Shown here one piece after another: positions 24,794 through 35,500 of a stretch of 64,000 nt of DNA. Numbering within the stretch: the stretch's first letter is position 1; each line of letters begins with the position of its first letter. The notes beneath the pieces were generated by a model. It searched no databases. It had not been told where the DNA came from and saw only the letters and a list, made by a program, of their open reading frames with translations. A program made the position numbers and the translations under genes. This stretch comes from Gorsachius magnificus (lineage: Eukaryota; Chordata; Aves; Pelecaniformes; Ardeidae), in the NCBI GenBank assembly GCA_034008185.1, contig CM067081.1:24302806-24366805 (forward strand), written 5' to 3'.

Positions 24794-25475
24794 GCACCAA
24801 GAACAGCCCGCTGGAGATCTTCAAGGAGGAAAACCGATGTCAGCTTCGGAGGCAGCAACTTCCACGTCCCCTGGGAAGAAGAGGTGCCCGATGCGCAGCG
24901 GGGAAGGCGGCCGGCTGAGGAGAAGTATCCAGGGGCAAGCGGTGCCGGGGCTGCACCCGAGGAGCCAGCGGGAGGCCAGAGATGGCAGCAGATCCCTGTC
25001 AGCAGCGGCAGCACCGGCGGTGCCAGGTAGACCAGGCAGGACTGCACCGCCACATGAGCTGCGTGCGGGCTTTTTCCCCCCCTCTCTCCCTCTTCCTTCT
25101 CTCCCAGCCTTGACAAATGACGACGGGATGATTCACGGGATAATGGTGCGTCCAAGTCACCTCCTCAGTCAGCGCAGGCGACCCGGGCGCGCAGGCAGGC
25201 AGGACCTCGCTCCTGCCCTCGGCGGCGGGGCAGGGAGGCGGGAGGACCGGGGTGGGCCCGGGGCCGCTGGGGAGGACGCCGGGCTTCGGCCCCCCCTAGG
25301 CGGTGTGCGACATGCAACAGGGTCTGGCGGGGAGAGGGGCCGGGGAGGGCTGCCTGAGGGGCGGCCGGAGGGGAAAGCCCTCCCCCGCGGCGCTCCCGCG
25401 GCGACGGCACTCGGCGGGGGCCGGGGGGCGTTCAACGGCGGCCGCCTCCCGCAGCCTCAGCTCTCCGCTCGCATC

Positions 25476-25493
25476 GCCGCCGCCGCCGCCGCC
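25476..25493. repeat. GCC trinucleotide microsatellite
   Basis: Six uninterrupted GCC units on the plus strand lie inside the CpG island, so they read GGC in the direction of UBL3 transcription. Such tracts are common in 5' UTRs and promoters and can vary in length. At six units it is short. Confidence 0.9.
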
Positions 25494-25683
25494 TCCTCAG
25501 CCCGCCGTCCCTCCCCCGCCTCGTCCTCCGGCGGCTCCGGGCGCCCTCGGCGGCGCGGCAGGGGCGGCCCCCTCCCCCGCGAGCCGCGCTGGCCGCGCTG
25601 CCTCGCCCCGCTGCGAGCCGGGGGTGCCGCTCCTCAGCGCGATCCTCGCCCGCAGCCACCCCCTGTCATCTTCGGCTCAAACC

Positions 25684-25692
25684 AACATGGCG
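25684..25692 (+). promoter_or_regulatory. YY1-type site
   Basis: AACATGGCG matches the core of the YY1 consensus (AAnATGGCG), which is commonly found close to start sites of TATA-less promoters. It lies in the densest part of the CpG island, 940 bp upstream of the UBL3 start codon. It could mark the transcription start region. The match is short and binding is not shown. Confidence 0.4.
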
Positions 25693-25750
25693 TCTGCCGC
25701 GCCGAGAAAGGGGACACGGCGGGGGAGAGACGGACGGACCCCCCCTCCCC

Positions 25751-25775
25751 TCCTCCTCCTCCTCCTCCTCCTCCC
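25751..25775. repeat. TCC trinucleotide microsatellite
   Basis: About eight TCC units form a pure polypyrimidine tract, polypurine on the minus strand, at the right side of the densest part of the CpG island. Mirror-type polypurine tracts of this kind can form triplex DNA. Confidence 0.9.
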
Positions 25776-25830
25776 CGCTCCCGCCGCGTCACGCGCCCGC
25801 GCGGCACCATGGGGCTTGTAGGCCGCTGAG

Positions 25831-26060
25831 GGGGGGGGCCGGCCTCGCGCGGGGGCGGCGGGGGGTGACCGCCTCCGCGGGGGCCCCTCGTCCGGCTGGA
25901 GGGCGGGGGGGGGGTTGGGGGCCCCTCGTCCCGCCGGGGGGGGGGGGGGGGGGTTGGGGGGCCCCCCCCGTCGCCTTGCGGGGGGCGGGGGGGGCGCCCG
26001 TGGGGGGGCCGCGTCCCCGCCCGGTCAGCAGAGACCCCGGCCCCCGCCGGGCGGGCAGCG
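25831..26060 (+). repeat. Extreme G-rich tract with G-quadruplex potential
   Basis: This stretch is dominated by G runs on the plus strand: many runs of four to ten Gs, plus one run of 18 at 25936-25953, followed by six Gs and then eight Cs at 25962-25969. Closely spaced G runs of this kind fit the pattern of several overlapping intramolecular G-quadruplexes. It lies at the right edge of the CpG island, upstream of the gene. Long G homopolymers are also where base calling and assembly fail most often, so the exact run lengths are uncertain. Confidence 0.85.
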
Positions 26061-26215
26061 CCGCGTGGGGTCGTTTTCCCGCGGGCGGCTGCGGCTCCCT
26101 CGGGGCGTTTGGGGCTGCCCTCGCTGATCTCCATGGATCCCGTTCCCAACGCGTGGGCTTTGGGCTGTACTCTTGGATGGCTTCCAAAGAAAAAAAAAAG
26201 GGGGGGGGGGAATTT

Positions 26216-27164
26216 TTATTTTATTGGTTTTGTTTTGGTTTTTTTTTTGCACCCCAGATCCGCAATTCTGAGCCTGTGCAGCATTCCTTTGTATTTCTTA
26301 CTTCTTACATTATTTTTTTAGAGTTTGAAATATCAAGGTCCTTTTTTTTTTTTTTTTTTTGTTTTCAAACTGTGTAGTTCTGTTAATGAAAAAAGCTCCT
26401 GTAAGATTCATGGTGGAAACAATGACCTCCAACTTGGAAACATCTGCAGAAAGGGCACTTGGTGTGTAAAATGTCCCCTTCAGAAGCCATCCTGGTTTGT
26501 TACAGCACAGCCTTATCCGAAATGGTGTCCATAGCGGGTATTTTATCCCTTATTCCAGGCTGCTCCCAGGTACCAGCATTCAACAAAGAAAGGCTGTGCC
26601 TGGTGAAAAATGCATCCCACCCCAAAGACACAAAAAAATCCTGCACGAGGTCCAGATCTATTGAAGAAATGAGCAGGCCTTTTGAGAGGGGTGTGGAGAG
26701 ACACATTCATATGCCGCTACTGCAAGATTGTCCAAGAAAAAGAAAAATACCAAGAAAATCAAGTAGATGGAGCTTGTGACAGATGCAGCCTGGTTCCTTT
26801 GGGGACAGATCTCATGTAAAACCACAGGAAATTAAGACAGAGTTGTTCCCTTTAATACTGAATTTTGAAGCTGCCTTTCTTCCCTATGACTCCATGCAGC
26901 AAAGGCAACCCCCGGCAAGACACTGCCCCTTACAGGGTTTATAATTCTCTTCTTTATACTCTGCTCCAAAATAGCATGAAGATACCAACTTCAAAAGACA
27001 GATTTGACAGCAAACACCCCCGTCTGATGCCTAGGAGAAGAGTTTGGGGCCAGCAGAAGTGGCCCCACTCACGTGATCTCTGTGAGGATCCCATGCTGTC
27101 ACACGTGTGACTTCAGGCACGTCATCCTCTGGTCAGCCGAGTTTGCTCACCGAGTACATTTTTG
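26216..27164. other. Upstream flank of the CpG island, no recognisable gene
   Basis: Composition drops quickly back to AT-rich. The stretch begins just after a G-run at 26200-26210 and includes a T19 homopolymer at 26342-26360. Open frames of up to 106 codons, such as 26459-26779, show no recognisable domain. A divergent non-coding transcript from the island could begin here, but nothing in the sequence demonstrates it. Confidence 0.5.
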
Positions 27165-27575
27165 GGAGGCATCTCTCACAAGGAGAAGAGGCTGAGAGCT
27201 GGGACTGTTCAGCCCCGGGGAAGAGAGGGCTTGGGGGGTTCTCACCAGTGTAAATGCCCAGTGGGAGGGAATGAAGAAGAGGGATCCAGGCTGGCTGCCA
27301 CTGACAGGACAAGAGGCAATGGGGACAAAATGAAAAACAGTAAATTCAATCTGAACATAGGAAAAGACTTTTTTTTTACTGTTAGGGTGACCAAACACTA
27401 GCACTGGTTGCTCAAAGAGGTTGTGGAGCCTCTGTCTGTGGAGATACTCAAAACCCAACTGGACATGGTCGTGGACAACCCGCTCCGGCTGACCCTGCTT
27501 GAGCAGGGGTTGGAGTAGGTGACCTCCAGAGGTCCTTTCCAACCCAAACAATGCTGTGACTGTGACTCTCCCCGA
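27165..27575 (+). mobile_element. Old CR1 3'-end fragment
   Basis: The order matches a CR1 3' end. It starts with a [13 protein letters not shown] block (AAGAGGCTGAGAGCTGGGAC then TTCAGCC). A GACAGGACAAGAGGCAATGG block follows, then a degraded [18 protein letters not shown] block from about 27390 to 27440. The 3' UTR motif TGACCTCCAGAGGTCCTTTC at 27520-27539 is next, then a decayed tail GCTGTGACTGTGACTC. Frameshifts and substitutions show it is old and inactive. It lies about 1 kb outside the CpG island. The left limit is approximate. Confidence 0.9.
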
Positions 27576-30500
27576 TAAATGGTTGTGTAGCTACCTTGTA
27601 GCATCATCCCCAATCTCAGGCAGGTCTTCTAGACCCCAGCAGGATAAAAAGGCTTGTGTTTGTGGGAGTATTAGCATATTGTTGAAGCATTGCTTGCTTT
27701 TTCTCCAGTCGGGTAACTCTGAGAGACAGAAAAGGGTTCCTCATTCTTTTTTCTTTTTTTGTAAAGTATCTAAATAATAATACTCATAGATGTGGGTCCA
27801 AGGGATGAGCCCTGAAGGATGTCTCTCCATCCCAAATCATACGCATTCCTGGGCACATATGACTTTCTGGTTAAATCAGTGACAGACTGAAGAATTATAA
27901 ATAGATCTTGCTGAACAGAGTTTATACTTAGAATGTTATTAATGTGGGCTTTGCCCTGAAAAAAAAAAAACAAACCACTGACTTACATATAAGAGCTTAA
28001 GTTTAAACAGGCTCTTGAGATCTGCTCCAAGGCCATCCTGCAGACCAGTCCTTCACTCCATGCAGACAGCAGCCCTGTACAAGTGCCTCAAGGTGATCTC
28101 AGGGTAATTTAGGAGGTGCCCTGCCCATGCCCTCCCCACTAGCACTCTCACCAGAGGGGTGGGAGAATAGGCACCGTGTCTGCTTTTCAGGCACTGCAAC
28201 TCACAGCCGTCTCCTCATGTAAACTGAAATTGGTGGCAACTCAAAATGATGTCCTTGGCCGTGCTGTGACAGCTGAGGGGAAGATGCATGGCCCTTCCCA
28301 CCTCCTCTGCTGCGAGGAGGCAGGGCAGACAGCAGGGCTTCGTAATTGTGGTGGTAAATTGCCGAAGGTTATATGGAAATACCCTTCGATTGAGCATCAA
28401 GAAGTCCATGTGCTCAAGCACATCAGGAAAGCAAGAACACCAACAAGCACAGGCAAACTGGATGAGGGGTCAGCAAGGCAAGCAGCAGCAGGGCTCATCC
28501 ACTGCGTTGGAGGTGGCTTTCTAAAATTATTTAGATGGATGAGCTCATCTGTGGCGCGTAAAGATAAGCACGTCCATGGGACAAAACCATTGGAGAGAAT
28601 GCAGAAGACACGGAGCCTAAATCAGCATGTTTCCATGGGATTTGCTTTCTTGCCTCTGGTTTAACAGTCCATTAAAAGGAAGGATCATGCATTTCATGTT
28701 GGTGAAGCAGTGGGGTACAGGAGGAGTCAGGGGACTGTCCTTGCTACTTCCTGTACGCACTCCGGTTGGTTAACTTTTCTGCCAAGTATTGTATAAATGA
28801 GGCTCAGCTTCTCTCTTTGACACGCAGCTGTGCTGTCCAAGAGATGACAAGGAGAATTAGCTTTTTTTATTCTTATTATTACATATTTGAATCTACAGTT
28901 ATGGCTGCACTGTCTTAGGCACAGCATATACAAGCACACATCAAGAGTTTCTATCCTGAAAGGTTCATAGTACCAGGTTTACTCTACGGCTGACATTTAT
29001 ATCACATTTGCGTAATTTTTTTCCACCCAGCTCTCAGCTGTGATGACACAACACAAACAAATGGAGCATCCAGGACAGCTGGTACATGCTGGAGATCATT
29101 TTAGGATGATTGTCGGCTGGGCAAATGAATAAAAAAAGTTGCTGCACGATGATCCTGGTAGAAGTTGTACTACGTATGGCAAAAGGAATAAATCCCACTG
29201 GTTTCATGGAGGTGAGGCCATGTATTTGAAATGCAGTGTGGTCAAATATAAAGCAGAAAAAGATCTTTTCTCTTTGGCCTGTATTAAGAAAGGCTGTTAT
29301 GATAGCATTCATTTCACATTCGCACAGAGAGGAAATGAGAGCTGTGGTCAGCAGTAGTCGGCTGGAACAAGGGACCCTGCAAAAGCATCGCTGCCGGCTG
29401 CATCTGGGATCAGCTTGCAGCTAAACCCTGAACAAGTGCTACAGGCATACACATCTGAAAACAAATCTTTCCCACATCCAAGGAACAAGCAAAAAGGGAA
29501 GTGCTGTTCAAGAGGAGTGCTAGCAACAGAGAGAGCTAAAAGGGCTATTCTGCGTGTGGGACCTAATCCTGTACTCATATTCACAAACCTTACTTCCCTT
29601 AAACCTCCCTTGCAGAACTGTCATGTGAATTTAGCCGTCCAGGTACAAGATCATTCATTGTCATTACTTTGGCAATTTGTGGGGGAAAATGATAAAGTAT
29701 ACAACTGATATTTTGCTCCTCATTTGAAAAATAGGACATGGCATGAGTAAATAAGTAGCATTTTGCCATGCTGTATTCTCTGTGAGAAGAATTGTGCCAG
29801 CTATCAACCGGGTAGGTTGGGCTGCGGTTTTAGTGTTTCATGGCCATCAGTACTAGTTGAAACCTGACTCTGTACTGAGACGTGCTTAATTGAATAAAAG
29901 GACTGTTATTCTAAATCAGCCTGGTAGTCCAGCCAATGTGATATCCTGTGGCCAGCAGTGGCCAGCATCAAATGCTTCAGAGTAAGACACACAAACCCCC
30001 ACAGTGGACAGTCATGTTCTAATCTTCGTATTTACTAAGTTTCCACCGCTGCCAAGGCTACCAGAGAGGCTGCTTTATGCCCTGAAGCACAAAACTTCAT
30101 GTTCTTTGTGGCCTTATTGGCAGAATAACCCATCAATAACATGTAAGACCAATTGCCATTTTGTAAAAGAGCAGCGCTCTCTCCCAATAGTTGTTATTGC
30201 TAGGGTTGGAGACCACGTCAAACCTACACTCCAAGACAGACATTAAAAGCTTTCAGCCCCGTACTGTGCTCCAGCATTTTCCCGCTGAGGCAGGCTGTGA
30301 ACGGGAGCATCTTCAGGAGAAGGAACACACCACCAGGGAATTTCTTTTAAGGCAAGAACATCCATCCATTGCTTCTGATTTCTCTCCAGATTTTCAGAGC
30401 AGCCTGAAAAGGTGAAAGGCTCCTGAGACAAAGGGTTTAATTCTCTGGGATTTGGCCATGGGACAGATCAGGATTCTTTCCCTCTCTGGCAGCCACAGAG

Positions 30501-32492
30501 GCAAGATATTGAGCAAGGAACACAGAAAGCAAGTCAACAGGATACTTTTAACACCTTTGTAGAAACACATAACCGTTTTTTTAACTCTTACGGAGCCAAG
30601 TCTGCATTGAACTCAGTGTGACTTGGTCCTGTTGAATTCGGGCCCCTTACAAGGGAGCGTTCAGGCAAAAAGCTGCACTGGAAATGAGGGCTGGATCCTG
30701 CAGCATGCTTGCTATCCGCTGTCGGCTCCCATGTGCTGTCAGGTTCTAGTGTTGGCCTCCATAAAACCCTCACATTTTGTGTTTTCAGATATTTTTTTCA
30801 TACTAAACCGATCCCTTTCCCTTTGGAAGAACACTGATTTTTGCCTGTTTGCTGCTTCTTTGTCAAGTGTGTGCTGGCAGAGTTCTGGGAATAGCATTTA
30901 GCAGTCCTCACCTGCCTGAAGGCCAGCAGGGATGCTACAAAAGGACCTCTGGGGGTTTGTAGAGTTTCTAATACACACCACCAGCCAGAATCATGGTTTA
31001 TTTATTTACTTTTTAAGTTACTCATCAGACCAATCTTCCTGGAAAATAAAAATGCACAGCTATTTAAAGCAACTCACATCGTGCCCCTTATTTCCCCCAT
31101 ACGCTTTAAGGATTTATTTCCCCCCCACCCCCTTCATGTTTGCAGTACCTGTGTGCAAATACAAGGCGATAGGAAACAACCAAGTGATACCGAGTGCCAG
31201 GGCTTATTCCTGACCTTCCTGATGCAGCTGAGCTGGGCAGGAACCATGCTCTGCCAATCTAATGGGCGTAGCAGAGATATGACATAGTGGTGTTACAGGT
31301 ACTGATGTCATAAATTATGTCAGGGAACTCCTAAGAGCGAGGGTGAAGGTTAATAGAGGAGGGTACGAAGGTGGAATAAGGAGAAGGAAAGACTAACACG
31401 AATGAGAAGAAGAAATCCCTGGGCATGTTTTACAGAGTGCTCAAATCACCAGCGTTCTTGAGGTGGTTTAATTATCCATACATCTAGGAATGAACAGATA
31501 CATCTGTCCAGCCTATACAGAAAAATAACCCTGAAACCAACTGGAAGAAGTTCCTTATTTTATAATAGATAAGAAACAGGAAAGAGAAGTTTTAGCAGAG
31601 AAGCATCCATCCTGGATCAGCTTCCTGACAGCAAGGAGGAACTAAGGGGAACACTGAAATAACGCTCAAGCTCTGAACTTGAAACTTGCATTTAGCAAAG
31701 GATTTACAAAACATAGCACTAAAATGCTCTTTAATATCAGAAAATCAAATATGTGGGGATTAAAAGGTCCTGTACAACTGGTCATAAGGTTTGTGGTGGC
31801 AAAAATTATTAATATTTGCCAGAGAAGAGGGAGGTCAAAGGTCCCCAAAAGTGCCATATCAAATTAAATGACAGCTCTGCAGAAAAAGGAACAAGAATCC
31901 GTGACTTTGGGGAATGGCTGTTGCAAAACTCAATGTTGCAAAAGAAATTGTCTAGAAAGTAATTGAAGAAAAATACAGAGTTAATGTTCAAGAGAGGACA
32001 GTAAAAGAGCACGAGAAATCGCTCTCAGTCCGACCAAGGATGTAAAAGGAAAATGGATTTATAGAACTGTTAAATATGAGAGCTGAAGCTCAAATTGCTT
32101 GTTGGTGCTACCAGAATCCCAGCCTTCATTTACGCCTTGCAGGAGCCCCTGCAGCCCAAGGCTGTGTGTAGCCTATTAGCTGCATGGGGGAAAACTCAGC
32201 GGGTGCCCTGGAGTGCTGGCTGCGTTTTATCATCCCTCTGTCCTGCTGACTACAGCAGGTTATTTTTTACATTATCAGGCTGCTAGGTTCATTTATTTTT
32301 ATTTTTTTTTTTTACTGTAAGGGTCTCCAGTGGGAAGCTAAACATTAGCAAGCTCCCATTATAGCTCATATTTACTATTTATAAAACGAGTACTAAAAAT
32401 ACTAAACTGACGTAAGAAATCATTCTCGCTCGTTTGATTTTTGTGTCTGTCATCTACACTGTGTTAGAACTCTTCAGGATTTTTAGTTTAAG
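27576..32492. other. Intergenic, no recognisable gene
   Basis: About 4.9 kb without a recognisable exon or element. It contains short homopolymers and many small open frames on both strands. The longest, 162 codons at 28176-28664, shows no domain I know and is probably chance. Confidence 0.5.
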
Positions 32493-32572
32493 GATCACAG
32501 AATCACACAGAATCACAGAATGGCAGGGGTTGGAAGGGACCTCTGGAGATCATCTAGTCCATATCTTCGTAT
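32493..32572 (-). mobile_element. CR1 3' tip, antisense
   Basis: On the plus strand the segment starts with a GATCACAGAATCACACAGAA stretch, followed by GGTTGGAAGGGACCTCTGGA and GATCATCTAGTCCA. Reverse-complemented this is the very end of a CR1 3' UTR with a tail of three TGTGATTCTG-like units. About 80 bp survive, as expected for a strongly 5'-truncated insertion. Confidence 0.92.
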
Positions 32573-35500
32573 GTCTGTAATTCATGATCTTCAATATGTG
32601 TGTAATTTAAGGCTGTTACTTATATGAATATGCATGTGTATATGTATACATAAACATATATTTCTATAGGCTCTAAATCTATATGTACACATGCATATTA
32701 ATTCTCTGAACATTTTTTAAATTAAGTGTAGCACTCAGATTACCCTCAAATCTGATTGTACACTACTTGAACTGAAACAAAAACCCATCTCAGAATTTGC
32801 GCTGAGGAGATAATTGTTGTTTACATACGTTATGTCAATGTAATATAACGTTTCATATGCCTTATTTTCTATCATTCATTAGTCTCCAAACCAGAAACAA
32901 CATCTGAATGAAGCAGTGTCTAGAAATGCTATTTTTAATTGGCTAAAGAGATTGCTTGACCTTCGGTAACTGGTTAGTGTTGCTGGAGGGACTCTCCATG
33001 AGCATTGTTTAAACATAGTGGGACAATAGTCTCATGTCATCTATAGGATATGGGGACACCACAGTTTTGTGTTTCTTTTACTTTATTACTATACATGCGA
33101 GGCACAATCGACAAAGACTTCCTGAGGATGAATGTTGTCAGTATATGAAACACTGAATGACTGCTTTTTGTCTTGCTGAATGGTCCCCTTTCTTTCAGAT
33201 TTAAAGGGGAAAATACAGGAAAAAATAGCTCTGGGGAATGGAGTCTTGCATATAGGATTTTCTTTTTTTTAACAGAGAGACTTTGGGCTGCGTTGGGATC
33301 TTACATTAATTTTATATGAGTTTGACTCCATTGACGTAATCTCAATGATTCCTGCTTTATAATAAGGTGAGAGGGGGACTGGGCAAATTAATAGGAGCCG
33401 GAATTCCATGTGACTTCCAAGCTCACAGTCACCTGGGTCCTGAATGCTGCCAGTGTTGGGATTGATTTTTTTTCTCTTTTTTCACTCATCATGAGCATAA
33501 AACCCAAGAGGGCCTGATTTAATTCTAGCCTCCCTTTCTCATCCCAGTCCCAAGGCCTGTGTGGACGGTAAAAGGTGCTTGTGTAGTATAGGCGACAGCT
33601 CCCAAAATAGCCAGCACTAAAAATCATCTAATTGGTTTACTGTCATCAAGAGAGCAGCAGAGTCTGAAAGGCTGAATGGACAGGTTTTATCATGTTTGAG
33701 TTTGTTCTGTGTATGTGTAGTTGCTGTTAAACAGCTTTATTAGTTTTCATTCATTTTAGTTTTATTAAAATGATTTTAGTTAAAAGTTAAATGAAAGGAG
33801 AATTTTTTGGACACATCAATCTCACTTATGCTCACTTATGTTGCATCTGTCATTGGCAATGGGCTGGTGCCTTGGGTGCCAGCTGCGGGCACAACAAATG
33901 AATGAGAAGCGATAGCATCGATGTTTGTCCATGTGCAAAAACTTATGCCGCGTTTTCAGATTGCCTTTATCAGATGCTAAGGATGGGAATCAACTCACTT
34001 AAATTTAGTCCTCTAAAAATATTGGATATCTTATCTAAGCTACTTGTCTGACCTCCATCTGTCATCAGTGGAGGAAGGTACGTCCACCACCTCGACCTCA
34101 TAGATGAGACGATTAACTTCACTCTAATCTCTTAACTCTTCACTATTAAAAAAGCCTGCACAATTAGTTCAGATGAGATGCTTAATTTTTATACAGCTGA
34201 AGATAACTATGGTGAATCTCTCTCCAATCTCTTTCACTTCTCCCCACCAACACTGCGTAGCTGCAAAGTTAACCATGATTTGTTGCTCAGGGCTGTTCTG
34301 CACCAACCCACCCAGACCTTGGCATTGTTTGTGTTCCAGAGGGCTGAGATCCGATGCCAGGGATGCTGCAAACATTTATACGGCACCTTCAGCATGAAAG
34401 CAGTACTGCCGTGGCTGGAGTCAGTGGGCACAGGCTGAATGAATTCCTTAAGAGCAAGGAGAACTAGTTACGTACTTAAGCAGGTGCATAAACTTTGGCA
34501 GGATCAAGACTTAAATAATAATCACCTCGAGGCAAAAAAAATGTTCTTCTTTTGTTTCCTCTGCAGCACAAAACTTGCTATTGTCCCTTAATTAACTTGG
34601 TTTTCAAACATGAATGATGTAGTAACTTTGGAAGCATTACAATCATGGCATCACTTAAAACACCTCAGTGCTCTCCTGAGGGAGGTGAGAAGGTTACGGG
34701 GCTGGCTGTTCTGCTAAATGAGGCTACTCAGCCATCGCAGCGTGTGCTTTGGAGTCTGCAACGCCAAGTCCTCGGGGCACAGCCTGGCTGCTATTAAACT
34801 ATACGGGCAGAGTCCCACTACCCAGCTGAGAGTTCCACCAGGTCTGAAAAACTTTCCTTTTTCCAGAAGAATCCTTATACAGGACACAGAGGACACAGTG
34901 AGGGAGCTGATCATTAAAGGCTTGTTGAAAGGGAACAAGAAGAGGACGTGAAAGCTTGGAGAAAACATGTCTGGATCTCTTTTTCTTCATAGCTTTAATA
35001 TGGCATGTAACGCATATCCTCTCTAGTTTGACGTTGCAGACTTCTTTGTAGATGCAGCAAGAGGTAGTTCTTAGAGACTGGTTACACAGAATATTACAGA
35101 ATATTTTCAAGAGTATTAAAAATGCCACCAAACAAAGATCCTGTTCACTTTCCCTGCCCTTTCTGTGACAAATGACTGCAGTAAAAATGAACTCCGGCTT
35201 TTTCTTATTTATGAAACACCTCTTCCCTTTTGTATGAAAAACTAATTTTCCCATGCTTTAGAAAGTGTGTAAGTGGCAGTTGAAAAAGCAGGCGAAAGCT
35301 GTATATTAGAGTAGAGGAACAAGGCAAGTACTGAAAAACAAAAAGCTATTCAGTATTTTTTTCCCCTCAAAGAAAAGGAATGAAAACTGTCATCAGACTG
35401 AATTGTTCTATTCCTGATTACTGTGTGTACCATGATGAAACAAAAAATGCATTTCCATTTTAGCTTTCGCAGGCAATATATGCCCGCAAACCTTTTGACA

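Larger units (their letters stand above)
24745..25700 (-). promoter_or_regulatory. UBL3: Probable 5' UTR region of UBL3 (upstream limit unknown)
   Basis: The DNA immediately upstream of the start codon on the minus strand should be transcribed as 5' UTR, because the ATG lies at the left edge of the CpG island rather than at its centre. The transcription start cannot be read from sequence: no TATA box is evident, so initiation is probably dispersed. Read as RNA, the region contains a U14 tract (A14 on the plus strand, 24780-24793) 36-49 nt upstream of the ATG and a short GGC microsatellite. The minus-strand open frame at 25155-24778 begins with TTG and contains no ATG, so it is not a normal upstream ORF. 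The right limit given here is a guess. Confidence 0.4.
24350..26215. promoter_or_regulatory. CpG island with the UBL3 promoter
   Basis: Base composition changes abruptly here from AT-rich flanks to very GC-rich, CpG-dense sequence, densest between about 25,150 and 26,110. It holds many GGGCGG-like Sp1 boxes, a GCC microsatellite at 25476-25493, a TCC microsatellite at 25751-25775 and a YY1-type core AACATGGCG at 25684-25692 on the plus strand. No TATA box is evident. CpG islands of this kind mark broad promoters of widely expressed vertebrate genes. The nearest gene start is the UBL3 coding exon at 24744 on the minus strand. The island continues well to the right of any likely start site, so transcription to the right is also possible, but no plus-strand exon was recognised. 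Limits were judged by eye. Confidence 0.85.

Noticed and set aside
24778..25155. 125-codon minus-strand frame directly upstream of the UBL3 start, as a possible upstream ORF
   Set aside because: It starts with TTG and contains no ATG, and its Phe-rich end is simply the U14 tract.
24837..25829. 330-codon plus-strand open frame across the CpG island
   Set aside because: It is very rich in Ala, Gly, Pro and Arg with no domain, and equally long frames exist in other frames and on the minus strand. This is expected where stop codons are rare in GC-rich DNA.
32620..32700. AT-rich alternating stretch as an origin or matrix-attachment site
   Set aside because: Composition alone does not support either call and there is no further signal.
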